Assembly (NCBI RefSeq): GCF_013408335.1 | Contig: NZ_JACBZR010000001.1 | Coordinates: 1,860,001-1,924,000 of the forward strand | DNA length: 64,000 bases | Direction: 5' to 3' | DNA from: Nocardioides panzhihuensis | GTDB taxonomy: Bacteria > Actinomycetota > Actinomycetes > Propionibacteriales > Nocardioidaceae | Part shown: positions 54,868 through 62,457 of the stretch, one piece after another | How positions within the stretch are numbered: position 1 is the stretch's first letter | Layout: each line of letters starts with the position of its first letter | Notes under the pieces: model-generated | The model's input: only the letters and a program-made list of their open reading frames with translations | Databases searched by the model: none | What the model was told of the DNA's origin: nothing | Program-made: the position numbers and the translations under genes

Positions 54868-55346
54868 GTGGCAAAGGTGCCCCTAAGCCTGAGGTCGTCG
54901 ACGCGAGCGACCTGAGGGTCGCCGTCGTGGCGTCACGCTGGCACGACGAGGTCATGGCCGGCCTGCTGAACGGCGCCGAGAGGGCACTCGAGGAGGCCTC
55001 CGTCGGCGGCCTGACCGTCGTCCGGGTGCCCGGCGCCTTCGAGCTCCCTGTCGCCGCGGCGGCGCTGGCCAAGTCCGGCTACGACGCCATCGTCGCGCTC
55101 GGGGTCGTCATCCGCGGCGGCACCCCGCACTTCGACTACGTCTGCTCGGCTGCCACCGACGGGCTGAACCGGATCGCGATCGACCACATCATCCCGGTCG
55201 GTTTCGGGCTGCTGACCTGCGACAACGAGGAGCAGGCGCTCGACCGGGCCGGGCTGGAGGGATCCAGCGAGGACAAGGGCTACGAGGCCGCCGCGGCCGC
55301 TATGGAGACCGCGCTCGCCCTGCGCGACTGCGTGCGCCACTACTGA
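54864..55346 (+). CDS. ribH: 6,7-dimethyl-8-ribityllumazine synthase
   Basis: RibH condenses the DHBP and pyrimidine precursors into lumazine. The 160-residue protein has [50 protein letters not shown] with the catalytic His, and [22 protein letters not shown]. The GTG at 54864 has GGAGGTGG five bases upstream. It is the last gene of the rib operon. Confidence 0.95.
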   Translation: MSGKGAPKPEVVDASDLRVAVVASRWHDEVMAGLLNGAERALEEASVGGLTVVRVPGAFELPVAAAALAKSGYDAIVALGVVIRGGTPHFDYVCSAATDGLNRIAIDHIIPVGFGLLTCDNEEQALDRAGLEGSSEDKGYEAAAAAMETALALRDCVRHY

Positions 55347-55369
55347 TCGCCGGCTGGCCACCTGTGCCG

Positions 55370-56182
55370 TCAGCGCCAGGTGGCCAGGGCGGGGTCGATG
55401 CCGTGGGCTCTCGCCGCTTCGTCGACGGTCTGACGGAACCAGCTCGCCAGACCGTCACGGATGCCGTCGTAGTGGGCCGCGAAGCCGGGGTCTGCCTCGA
55501 ACATCCGGCCGAGGCAGACCTGCATCTGGCGGCTGATCGGGAAGAAGTTGCTGAAGATCTCCCGGTGACGCTCGGCGAGCCCGTTGGCCTCGGGGCTGCC
55601 GGGCCGTACGCCTCGCTCGAGCGCGACACCGAGATCCTGCTCGAGCGTCGACATCGCCTGGCTCAGGTCGCCCCACTCCTGCTTGGAGCGGAAGGCGGCA
55701 CGCTCTGCGAACTGTGCCCATTGAGGTGAGTCGCCCCAGCGGGCACGAGCCTCGGCGTTCCTGGCGGGATCCCAGCCGGGACCGAACGTGGTCTCCTGCT
55801 CGTCGGGACTAAGCGGGATCCCGTGCTCGTGAGCCTCGGCCATCCTGGCCAGCCGGTCCTCGAGCCGTTGCAGGTCTGCGATCCGCGCGGCGAGCCGTTC
55901 GCGCTGCTCCTGCAGGGTGGCTCCGATCTCGGAGGCCGCATCGTCGAGTACGCCGCGGATCGCATCCAGCCCGAGGCCGGTCTCGCGGTAGGCGAGGATC
56001 CGGTTCAGTCGCTGCAGGTCGGCGTCGGTGTAGAGACGGTAGCCCGCCGGCGTACGAGCCGATGGTGTGGCCAGGCCGATCTCGTCCCAGTGGTGCAGCA
56101 TCCGCACGGTCACGCCGATCAGCGCGGCGGTGTCGCCGACCGTCAGGCCGGTGTCATGCGGTCGCTCAGCCACGTACGACAT
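55370..56182 (-). CDS. MerR-family regulator with TipAS-like effector domain
   Basis: This 270-residue regulator has an N-terminal winged helix (LTVGDTAALIGVTVRMLHHWDEIGLATPSARTPAGYRLY), a coiled-coil dimer helix (ATLQEQRERLAARIADLQRLEDRLARM), and a C-terminal antibiotic-binding TipAS domain (FGPGWDPARNAEARARWGDSPQWAQFAERAAF ... HREIFSNFFPISRQMQVCLGRMFEADPGFAAHYD). TipA-like proteins bind thiopeptides and other multidrug ligands. The neighbouring VOC gene ends eight bases from it and may be a target. Confidence 0.9.
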   Translation of the reverse strand: MSYVAERPHDTGLTVGDTAALIGVTVRMLHHWDEIGLATPSARTPAGYRLYTDADLQRLNRILAYRETGLGLDAIRGVLDDAASEIGATLQEQRERLAARIADLQRLEDRLARMAEAHEHGIPLSPDEQETTFGPGWDPARNAEARARWGDSPQWAQFAERAAFRSKQEWGDLSQAMSTLEQDLGVALERGVRPGSPEANGLAERHREIFSNFFPISRQMQVCLGRMFEADPGFAAHYDGIRDGLASWFRQTVDEAARAHGIDPALATWR

Positions 56183-56189
56183 TGTGCCC

Positions 56190-56711
56190 TCAGGACTCGC
56201 TCGGTGCCGGGATGCCCATCGCGCCGAGGTTGCGGGCTCCCTCGCTCGTCGCCTCGTACTGCTTTGCGGCCGTGAAGATCACCCGGGTGCGCTCGGGCGT
56301 GATCACCTCGATGTCGCGGGTGTTCCAATACGTGTCGCGTGGTCCTTCGACGTTGTCGGGAAGGATCGCCCGGCAGCTCTCTGCGATCTCCTCGATCTGG
56401 CTCATCACGCAGGAGAAGCTGACACTCGTCACCGGCGGCGCTGTCGGCTCGGTGAGCTCGGGCCCGGCGGGGACGAGCAGGACGTCCTGGAACATCCAGC
56501 GGCGCAGGTGCACCACCTGTCCAGGGACGCTGAACAGCTCGATGAACCCGAGCCCACGAATCCAGAAGTCCGTCGAGGCCGCCAGGTCGGTGCACGGCAC
56601 CGTCAGGAACTGAGGCATCCCGTAGATCCCGCGAAACGGGTCTGGGGCCACCGCGTCGCGTCCCGGCTTCGGCACGGGGCTGACCTCGAATGCGTCGTAG
56701 TAGTCGCTCAT
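56190..56711 (-). CDS. VOC-family (glyoxalase-like) protein
   Basis: This 173-residue protein has the paired beta-alpha-beta-beta-beta fold of vicinal oxygen chelate proteins: MPQFLTVPCTDLAASTDFWIRGLGFIELFSVPGQVVHLRRWMFQDVLLVPAG and a second half SVSFSCVMSQIEEIAESCRAILPDNVEGPRDTYWNTRDIEVITPERTRVIFTAAK. Members include antibiotic-binding proteins and dioxygenases. It lies upstream of, and in the same direction as, the TipA-like regulator, so a drug-binding role is possible. Confidence 0.85.
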   Translation of the reverse strand: MSDYYDAFEVSPVPKPGRDAVAPDPFRGIYGMPQFLTVPCTDLAASTDFWIRGLGFIELFSVPGQVVHLRRWMFQDVLLVPAGPELTEPTAPPVTSVSFSCVMSQIEEIAESCRAILPDNVEGPRDTYWNTRDIEVITPERTRVIFTAAKQYEATSEGARNLGAMGIPAPSES

Positions 56712-56761
56712 GGGAGGAATCGTTCAGCCTCACGCCGCGTGAGGGTCAAGCCGACCGGCGA

Positions 56762-57367
56762 TCAGGCGATGAGTCTCGCGACCAGGTCGCCCGGCCGGCG
56801 TACGCCCTGATCCTGCCTTGTCGACGTGCGCTCGACGACGAAACCGTGCTCGGCGAGCAGGTCTTCGAGCGCTTTTGCCGACCAGTAGTAGGCGGTGTGC
56901 ACGGCGTGGTCGAACGCCTCGCCAGGCTCGCCGTCGAAGTAGCCGATCAGCGCCGACCCGCCGGGGGAGAGGACGCGGGCGAACTCGCTCAGGATGGCGG
57001 GGAGTTCGGCGGGAGGGGTGTGGATGATCGAGTACCACGCCAGGATGCCGCCGACCGACCGGTCCTCCAGCGGGATCGCGGCGAGGTCGGCCTGTTGGAA
57101 GGCGATGGCCCCGAAGCGCTCTTGTGCTGATGTGACGAACTCGGCGGAGGCATCCAGGCCGACTACTTCGCGTACGCCTTGGGTGGTGAGCTCTTGGCTC
57201 CAGTGGCCGGGGCCGCAGCCGGCGTCCAGGAGGCGGCCGGTCGTGGTGTCACGCCAGGTGGTGATCGTGTCGCGATCTTGTTCGGCGAGCTTGTCGATTG
57301 TTCCGAAGAGGTCGATGTATTCAGCTGCTCGGCTGTTGTAGGCGGCGGCGATGTTGTTGGTGGGCAT
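56762..57367 (-). CDS. Class I SAM-dependent methyltransferase
   Basis: This 201-residue enzyme has motif I LLDAGCGPGHWSQELTTQG, motif II EVVGLDASAEFVTSAQERFG, AFQQADLAAIPLEDRSVGGILAWYSIIHTPP and VLSPGGSALIGYF. It is a stand-alone small-molecule methyltransferase with an unknown substrate. The ATG at 57367 gives the typical start MPTNNIAAAYNSRAAEY; upstream in-frame sequence is proline-rich and lacks a ribosome site. Confidence 0.88.
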   Translation of the reverse strand: MPTNNIAAAYNSRAAEYIDLFGTIDKLAEQDRDTITTWRDTTTGRLLDAGCGPGHWSQELTTQGVREVVGLDASAEFVTSAQERFGAIAFQQADLAAIPLEDRSVGGILAWYSIIHTPPAELPAILSEFARVLSPGGSALIGYFDGEPGEAFDHAVHTAYYWSAKALEDLLAEHGFVVERTSTRQDQGVRRPGDLVARLIA

Positions 57368-57641
57368 CGGGGTGAGGGTAATGGGTTTTTCGCTCGCTGG
57401 CCGCCTTCGTATGGGAGGGGTGGATGTGTGTCCGTTTGGTCTCGTGTCTGGTTCCAGCACGGGTGGGGCCAATACGTTGTCTGGGTTGGGAGATTTAGAA
57501 GCAGGGTGTCTGGGCGGGTGCCATTTACCTGTCTTGCGGGCTTCCAGCAGCGGTTCGAGTTTGGGTTGGGATACCTGTCCCTGATCGGGTTCTCGACCTT
57601 TTTTCTTCCAGGTTTCGCGTGCTTCCGATCACATAATATGT

Positions 57642-57850
57642 TATGGTGGGGGTAGGCGTGAACGTGAAGGCCGACCACCTCGACAGAGGCGTGCCTCTCC
57701 GCCCGGGAGACAACGGGTGCGGGGTATTCCAGGGGATCCAGGGGCGTGAGCGCTGAGCTGCGAGGGTAAGTAATAGCCCGTGTTTGACGGGCCTCCGGGA
57801 CCAGCGAACCAAAGCCGGATCTGCGTGTGCAGATCCTTTGAGTTCGTACG
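57642..57850 (+). ncRNA. Structured 5' leader upstream of the DUF222-HNH gene
   Basis: A TATGGT box at 57642-57647, inside an AT-rich patch with CATAATATGTTATG, may start a transcript near 57655, giving a leader of about 210 bases. It contains three hairpins: AGAGGC/GCCTCT (57685-57698), GCCCGT/ACGGGC (57776-57792) and GGATCTGC/GCAGATCC (57817-57836, loop GTGT, followed by TTT). No known RNA family was recognised. It could control the nuclease gene or be part of a mobile unit. Confidence 0.45.
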
Positions 57851-57866
57851 TCGGGAGGTGATCGTG

Positions 57867-59108
57867 ATGACCGCACTGCAACAGCCGCAGCATCCTGTGC
57901 TGGAGGCCGTGGTCGCGATCACCGCCTCCCTGGACCAGGTCGCCGATGCGAATCCGTCGTTCATGGCGACCGATCAGAAGGCCGCCACTCTGATCGAGAT
58001 CGCCCGGGCCAAAGCCCAGTTGGCGGAGCTCGAGCTGCGGGTGATGGCGACTGTTGATGATGTGGCGGCGGACAGCGCGGCTCGTGATGTGGCCGCGTGG
58101 CTGCATCACCACACCCACCAACGCCCCGAGGCCCTGCGAGCCGACCTACGGCTCGCGGCCGCACTGGACCGGACCTATGGCCGGGTCGCGGCCGCGATGC
58201 GCGCCGGGGACTGCAACCTCTCCCAAGCAGAGGTGATCGTCGCGGCGCTCGACGAACTGCCTGCCGGCCTTGACCCCGAGGTCAAGGACCGGGCCGAAGA
58301 GGCCCTGGTCGGGTACGCGACCCAGTTCGACCCCACCCGACTCCGCCGCCTCGGACGCCGCATCCTCGACCTCATCGCCCCCGAGATCGCCGAGGCCGAA
58401 GAAGCCAAACGCCTCGCGGCCGAGGAAGCCCACGCCCGCAAGAAGACCCGCCTAGCCATGCGCCGGCTCGGGGACGGAACCACCCGCATCTCCGCGGTCA
58501 TCCCGGATGCAGTTGCGGACCGGCTGGCCACCAATCTGGAGGCCTTCGCCTCGCCGCGGCGCGATGACGGCACCCGCACCGACACAGGCGAATACCTGCC
58601 CTATGGCCGCAGGCTCGGACGAGCGTTCTGCCAGATGCTCGAGACCTTGGACCCGGCAAGGCTGCCCATCCATGGCGGGGACGCGACCACGGTGATCGTG
58701 ACCATCGACCTCGACCAGCTCCGCACCGACGCCGGCATCGGCCAGATCGTGGGCGGCAGCCCGATCACCGCAGCCGAAGCCCGCCGCCTGGCCTGCACCG
58801 CGAACATCATCCCCGCCGTGCTCGGCGGTGCCTCCGAGGTTCTCGACCTCGGCCGCAAGGAACGCTTCTTCACCGCAGCTCAACGCCGAGCTCTCCTGCT
58901 CAGGTCTGCGACCTGTGAGGCCGAGGGCTGCGATATCCCCGGCACCTGGGCCGAAGCCCACCACTGGCTCGCCTGGGCACAAGGAGGCCAAACAGATCTC
59001 GAGAATGCCGCCCTGCTCTGTTCCCATCACCACCACCGCGCACATGACGCGGCGTACGTTCACGAACGCCTGCCCAACGGCGACATCCGCTTCGCCAGAC
59101 GCAGATAG
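57867..59108 (+). CDS. DUF222 and HNH endonuclease protein (13E12-type)
   Basis: This 413-residue protein has an N-terminal DUF222 helical domain (LIEIARAKAQLAELELRVMATVDDVAADSAARDVAAWLHHHTHQ) and a C-terminal HNH nuclease motif: RSATCEAEGCDIPGTWAEAHHWLAWAQGGQTDLENAALLCSHHHHRAHD with the two zinc-binding cysteine/histidine sets. This family is often multicopy in actinobacterial genomes and related to the REP13E12 repeats of mycobacteria. GGGAGG lies eight bases before the ATG. The long leader upstream is unusual for a nuclease gene. Confidence 0.9.
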   Translation: MTALQQPQHPVLEAVVAITASLDQVADANPSFMATDQKAATLIEIARAKAQLAELELRVMATVDDVAADSAARDVAAWLHHHTHQRPEALRADLRLAAALDRTYGRVAAAMRAGDCNLSQAEVIVAALDELPAGLDPEVKDRAEEALVGYATQFDPTRLRRLGRRILDLIAPEIAEAEEAKRLAAEEAHARKKTRLAMRRLGDGTTRISAVIPDAVADRLATNLEAFASPRRDDGTRTDTGEYLPYGRRLGRAFCQMLETLDPARLPIHGGDATTVIVTIDLDQLRTDAGIGQIVGGSPITAAEARRLACTANIIPAVLGGASEVLDLGRKERFFTAAQRRALLLRSATCEAEGCDIPGTWAEAHHWLAWAQGGQTDLENAALLCSHHHHRAHDAAYVHERLPNGDIRFARRR

Positions 59109-59196
59109 GCCCACCGATCGCGCCGAGGCGCAGAGTGGTTGCGTCTGTCTCGTGCCCGCTTCGTGGAAGCGGGTAGTGCTGGCATGCCGAACCGCC

Positions 59197-59220
59197 TAGA
59201 ATTTGCGCATGCATGCAAAT
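59197..59220 (+). promoter_or_regulatory. -10 box and probable ArsR operator over the start codon
   Basis: TAGAAT (59197-59202) lies six bases before the ATG at 59209. The segment 59201-59220 has half-sites ATTTGC and GCAAAT around GCATGCAT, an imperfect inverted repeat like ArsR/SmtB operators. The regulator's start codon falls within it, so binding would block its own transcription start. Confidence 0.6.
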
Positions 59221-59565
59221 ACGCAACCTCCGGTCTGGGGAGACGATGTCGTCACCCTCGCTGTCGAGGTGCTGAGGATGCTGGCTGATCCCACTCGCCT
59301 TCAGGTGGCGGGGCTGTTGCTGGACGAGGAGCGGTCGGTCTCGGAGCTTGCCGGCATCTTGGACAAGCCGGTGCCGGGGGTCTCGCAGCATCTGGCGAAG
59401 ATGCGGATGGCGCGTCTGGTGACGACCCGCAAGGAGGGGACCTCGGTGCTCTATCGGGTCGAGAACGGACATGTGCGCCAGCTGGTCCTCGACACGATCG
59501 GTCACGTCGAGCATCTCTTGGACCAGGTCCCGGCGCATCATCGGTCCGCCGAGGAGCCGGCATGA
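59209..59565 (+). CDS. ArsR/SmtB-family metal-sensing repressor
   Basis: This 118-residue winged-helix repressor has MLADPTRLQVAGLLLDEERSVSELAGILDKPVPGVSQHLAKMRMARLVTTRKEGTSVLYRV, followed by a C-terminal helix with histidines (HVRQLVLDTIGHVEHLLDQVPAHH) that could form the alpha-5 zinc site of SmtB/CzrA sensors. It overlaps the CDF transporter start by ATGA, so it likely senses the exported metal (zinc, cobalt or nickel) and represses its own operon. Confidence 0.92.
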   Translation: MHANTQPPVWGDDVVTLAVEVLRMLADPTRLQVAGLLLDEERSVSELAGILDKPVPGVSQHLAKMRMARLVTTRKEGTSVLYRVENGHVRQLVLDTIGHVEHLLDQVPAHHRSAEEPA

Positions 59566-60596
59566 CCCATACGCTGCACGATCACTCACGCGACCATGCC
59601 CACGGCCACAGCCACGACCATCACCGCCACGACCATGCGCACATAGGCCGGTGGGCCAGGGTCCGGCATGCGGTCTCGGACGTGTTCGGGACGCACTCCC
59701 ATGATGCGGCGGACCAGGTCGACGAAGCGCTCGAGGCCGACGTGCGTGGCCGGCGGGCGTTGTGGATCAGCCTTGGTGTCCTCGCCCTGACGGCCGCAGT
59801 CCAGGCGGTCGTCGTGGCTCTGACCGGGTCGGTGGCTCTGCTGGGCGACACGCTCCACAATGTCGCGGACGCGCTGACGGCGGTGCCGTTGCTCGTGGCG
59901 TTCTGGCTTGCCCGGCGTCCGGCGAACGACCGCTTCACCTATGGGTACGGTCGGGCCGAGGATCTCGCCGGTCTCTTCGTCGTCGCCATGATCGCGCTGT
60001 CCAGCATCTTGGCCGGCTGGGAGGCCATCGACCGGCTCTTCCATCCGCGCGAGGTCGAGCACGCCTGGGCGGTCGCCGCGGCCGGCGTGGTCGGGTTCTG
60101 TGGCAACGAGCTCGTCGCGCGCTACCGGATCCGGGTGGGGCGACAGATCGGCTCGGCGGCCCTGGTCGCGGACGGGCTCCACGCTCGTACGGACGGTTTC
60201 ACCTCGCTGGCCGTCGTCTTGGGCGCTGTCGGGGTCGCGGCCGGGCTGCCTTGGGCCGACCCGCTGGTCGGGCTGCTGATCGCGGTCGCGATCCTCGGTG
60301 TGCTGCGCTCCGCGCTCAAGCAGGTCGGCGCGCGGTTGATGGACGCGGTCACCCCCGAGGACGTACGCAGGGCGAGGGCGGCGGTGAGCACCGTGGAAGG
60401 CGTCCTCGAGGTCCGCAGCCTGAGGCTGCGCTGGATCGGGCACACCCTCCATGCCGACGGCGACATCGTCGTGCCCTCGGACCTCCGTGTCTCCGCGGGT
60501 CATGACATCGCCCATCATGCCGAGGAGCACCTTCTGGAGGCGCTGCCCCGGCTCACCAGCGTCGTCCTGCACGTCAGCCCCGAAGGAACGCACTGA
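59562..60596 (+). CDS. Cation diffusion facilitator metal efflux transporter
   Basis: This 344-residue CDF transporter exports divalent metal ions. The N terminus is very rich in histidine (HDHSRDHAHGHSHDHHRHDHAH), a metal-binding tail. The membrane part has six helices with the metal-site residues in GDTLHNVADAL and ADGLHARTDGFTSL, and the C-terminal cytosolic domain ends EALPRLTSVVLHVSP. The ArsR-type repressor upstream overlaps by four bases, so the two act as a metal-responsive unit. Confidence 0.93.
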   Translation: MTHTLHDHSRDHAHGHSHDHHRHDHAHIGRWARVRHAVSDVFGTHSHDAADQVDEALEADVRGRRALWISLGVLALTAAVQAVVVALTGSVALLGDTLHNVADALTAVPLLVAFWLARRPANDRFTYGYGRAEDLAGLFVVAMIALSSILAGWEAIDRLFHPREVEHAWAVAAAGVVGFCGNELVARYRIRVGRQIGSAALVADGLHARTDGFTSLAVVLGAVGVAAGLPWADPLVGLLIAVAILGVLRSALKQVGARLMDAVTPEDVRRARAAVSTVEGVLEVRSLRLRWIGHTLHADGDIVVPSDLRVSAGHDIAHHAEEHLLEALPRLTSVVLHVSPEGTH

Positions 60597-60606
60597 CGGC
60601 TGCCTC

Positions 60607-60612
60607 TAGGCT
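60607..60612 (+). promoter_or_regulatory. -10 box of the gamma-carbonic anhydrase-like gene
   Basis: TAGGCT, eight bases before the ATG at 60621. Confidence 0.52.
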
Positions 60613-60620
60613 CTGGCCTG

Positions 60621-61169
60621 ATGAACATCTTCGAATTCGACGGTAAGAGTCCGCAGATCCACCCCGACGCCTGGGTGGCGCCGACGGCGACGTTGATCGG
60701 TGACGTACGCCTCGGGCCGGAGGCCAGCGTCTGGTACGGCGCCGTGCTGCGCGCCGACATCGGGCCGATCATCATCGGCGAGGGCTCCAACGTGCAGGAC
60801 AACTCGGTGCTGCACGTACGTCCCGGCTCCTCCCTCGAGCTCGGGCCGCACAGCACGATCGCGCATGGTTGCGTGGTGCATGGGGACCGGATCGGGGCCG
60901 GGTCGCTGATCGGCAACGGGGCGGTCGTCTCCGACGGCGTGGTCATCGGCGACGGCTGCCTGATCGCCGCCGGCGCGATGGTGGTCGAGGGGACCGAGGT
61001 GCCCGACCACAGCCTGGTGATGGGTGTGCCGGCCAAGGTGCGCGGCACCATCGAGCCCGGCACCAACCCCGCGGCGATCCTGGAGCTCAACGCGCCGGGC
61101 TACGTGGCCCTCATGAAAGAGCACAGTATGAAGCTGCACCGCGCAACCGTACGCCCGATTCAACCCTGA
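60621..61169 (+). CDS. Gamma-carbonic anhydrase-like hexapeptide-repeat protein
   Basis: This 182-residue protein forms a left-handed beta-helix from hexapeptide repeats (VAPTATLIGDVRLGPEASVWYGAVLRADIGPIIIGEGSNVQDN). The zinc histidines of the family are in SVLHVRP and TIAHGCVVHGDRIG. These proteins include Cam-type carbonic anhydrases and the PaaY/CaiE group; activity cannot be told from sequence. A C-terminal helix (ELNAPGYVALMKEHSMKLHR) is usual. Confidence 0.9.
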   Translation: MNIFEFDGKSPQIHPDAWVAPTATLIGDVRLGPEASVWYGAVLRADIGPIIIGEGSNVQDNSVLHVRPGSSLELGPHSTIAHGCVVHGDRIGAGSLIGNGAVVSDGVVIGDGCLIAAGAMVVEGTEVPDHSLVMGVPAKVRGTIEPGTNPAAILELNAPGYVALMKEHSMKLHRATVRPIQP

Positions 61170-61206
61170 CCCTGAAGTTGAGGTTGAGGGTTGTCGAGGT
61201 TGAGGG

Positions 61207-61827
61207 TTACGCCGCGCCGCAGGCCACGCAGTGGAGCGAGCCGACCCGACGGTCGGCCTCGCAGGCCGAGCACGGGGCGATGGTCTCGCGGCCGCAGCCC
61301 TCGCAGTGCTTGCCGCGGACCGGGTAGCCGCAGTAGGGGCAGTCGCCCTTGCGTACGCGCATAGCGGGGATCCGCTTGGCGAGGAGTCGCTGGACGGCGA
61401 CGAAGACACCGACGGTCGCCACCGCGCCGAACAGCGACAGGATGAGCGGGCCGAAGTCGGCGTACTCGAAGGTGTAGTGGAAGGCGAAGACCAAGGCCAT
61501 GATCACCCCGGTCGCGGCGAGCGCGAAGCCGAGCGGGAGGAACCGGGAGCCGCTGCGGCGCAGCCGGTAGAGGACCCAGAAGCCGACCAGGCAGAGCAGG
61601 ATGATGAAGCCGAGGCGGATCCCGATCTGGATCGCCTCGTGGCCGGGGATCTCGCACGGCATCACGCCGTCGTTGCACTTGTCCCACTCCATGTGGCGCG
61701 GCCACCAGCCGGCGACCTTGATGTAGAACCACACGGTGCCGACGAGCAGGAAGGCGGTCAGGGCGACCGCCAGGAACCGCTCGGTGCGGGTCGACTCGAC
61801 CTCGTCGGCGGCGATCGGGGTCTTCAT
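61207..61827 (-). CDS. Membrane protein with C-terminal zinc-ribbon cysteines
   Basis: This 206-residue protein has four hydrophobic segments (FLAVALTAFLLVGTVWFYI, IGIRLGFIILLCLVGFWVLY, FALAATGVIMALVFAF and FGPLILSLFGAVATVGVFVAV). A cytosolic tail with CPYC, CEGC, CSAC and CVAC pairs follows, giving two zinc-ribbon-like units. No family was recognised. Its start overlaps the stop of the XRE-type regulator (ATGA), so the two are one operon and probably one functional pair. Confidence 0.78.
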   Translation of the reverse strand: MKTPIAADEVESTRTERFLAVALTAFLLVGTVWFYIKVAGWWPRHMEWDKCNDGVMPCEIPGHEAIQIGIRLGFIILLCLVGFWVLYRLRRSGSRFLPLGFALAATGVIMALVFAFHYTFEYADFGPLILSLFGAVATVGVFVAVQRLLAKRIPAMRVRKGDCPYCGYPVRGKHCEGCGRETIAPCSACEADRRVGSLHCVACGAA

Positions 61828-62078
61828 GGCGTGCTCCTGTGGGCTCTGGTGCGGGGGTGGAAGCCGACCTCGAGGCGGCAGTCGAGAGCGGCGGCCACCC
61901 GGAGGAGGGTGTCGATCTTGGGCGGACGGGACCCGGACTCCAGCCGCGCGATCGCCGACTGGGTCGTGCCGCAGAGCTCGGCGAGCTCGCGCTGGGACAG
62001 GCCCCGCGCGACCCGGTGCTCGGTGACCTGGGCGGCGATCCCGACGTAGAACGCGGTGTCCTCGTCGTCGGTGCTCAT
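61824..62078 (-). CDS. XRE-family helix-turn-helix regulator
   Basis: This 84-residue protein is nearly all helix-turn-helix: VTEHRVARGLSQRELAELCGTTQSAIARLESGSRPPKIDTLLRVAAALDCRLEVGF. The size fits an antitoxin or a simple autorepressor. A set of CTGCTATG-type half-sites, including a perfect 18-bp palindrome, lies directly upstream over its promoter. It is translated with the zinc-ribbon membrane protein downstream. No toxin-like fold was recognised in that partner. Confidence 0.9.
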   Translation of the reverse strand: MSTDDEDTAFYVGIAAQVTEHRVARGLSQRELAELCGTTQSAIARLESGSRPPKIDTLLRVAAALDCRLEVGFHPRTRAHRSTP

Positions 62079-62085
62079 GATATCG

Positions 62086-62131
62086 AAGCTATCGCAGTTC
62101 TGCTATGGCTGTGCATAGCAGGCCTGCTATG
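62086..62131 (-). promoter_or_regulatory. Promoter and operator of the XRE regulator
   Basis: A minus-strand TAGCTT box (62086-62091) lies seven bases before the ATG at 62078. Half-sites follow: GCTATCGCAG (62088-62097), CTGCTATG (62100-62107) and the perfect palindrome CATAGCAGGCCTGCTATG (62114-62131). The arrangement suggests cooperative autorepression; it ends about 40 bases before the hisE -10 box. Confidence 0.75.
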
Positions 62132-62171
62132 GATTCGGTGAGACGATTCGGGAGCGGGGCAGCGTACGGCC

Positions 62172-62177
62172 TAGGCT
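62172..62177 (+). promoter_or_regulatory. -10 box of hisE
   Basis: TAGGCT, eight bases before the GTG at 62186 (leaderless type). Confidence 0.57.
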
Positions 62178-62185
62178 TGACGCTT

Positions 62186-62449
62186 GTGAAGACGTTCGAC
62201 GAGCTCTGGGCCGAGCTGAGCGAGAAGGCCCGGACCCGACCTGAAGGATCCGGCACCGTGGCGCAGCTCGACGCCGGGGTCCATGCGATCGGGAAGAAGC
62301 TGGTCGAGGAGGCCGCCGAGTCCTGGATGGCGGCCGAGTACGAGGGCAAGGAAGCAACCGCGGAGGAGATCTCCCAGCTGCTCTACCACGCCCAGGTGCT
62401 CATGCTCGCCAGCGGAATCTCGATCGACGACGTCTACTCACACCTCTGA
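62186..62449 (+). CDS. hisE: Phosphoribosyl-ATP diphosphatase HisE
   Basis: HisE hydrolyses phosphoribosyl-ATP, the second step of histidine synthesis. The 87-residue protein has [49 protein letters not shown] with the MazG-like metal-binding EExxE motif, and [19 protein letters not shown]. hisG follows after eight bases. The GTG start fits the -10 box upstream. Confidence 0.93.
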   Translation: MKTFDELWAELSEKARTRPEGSGTVAQLDAGVHAIGKKLVEEAAESWMAAEYEGKEATAEEISQLLYHAQVLMLASGISIDDVYSHL

Positions 62450-62457
62450 GGAACTCC

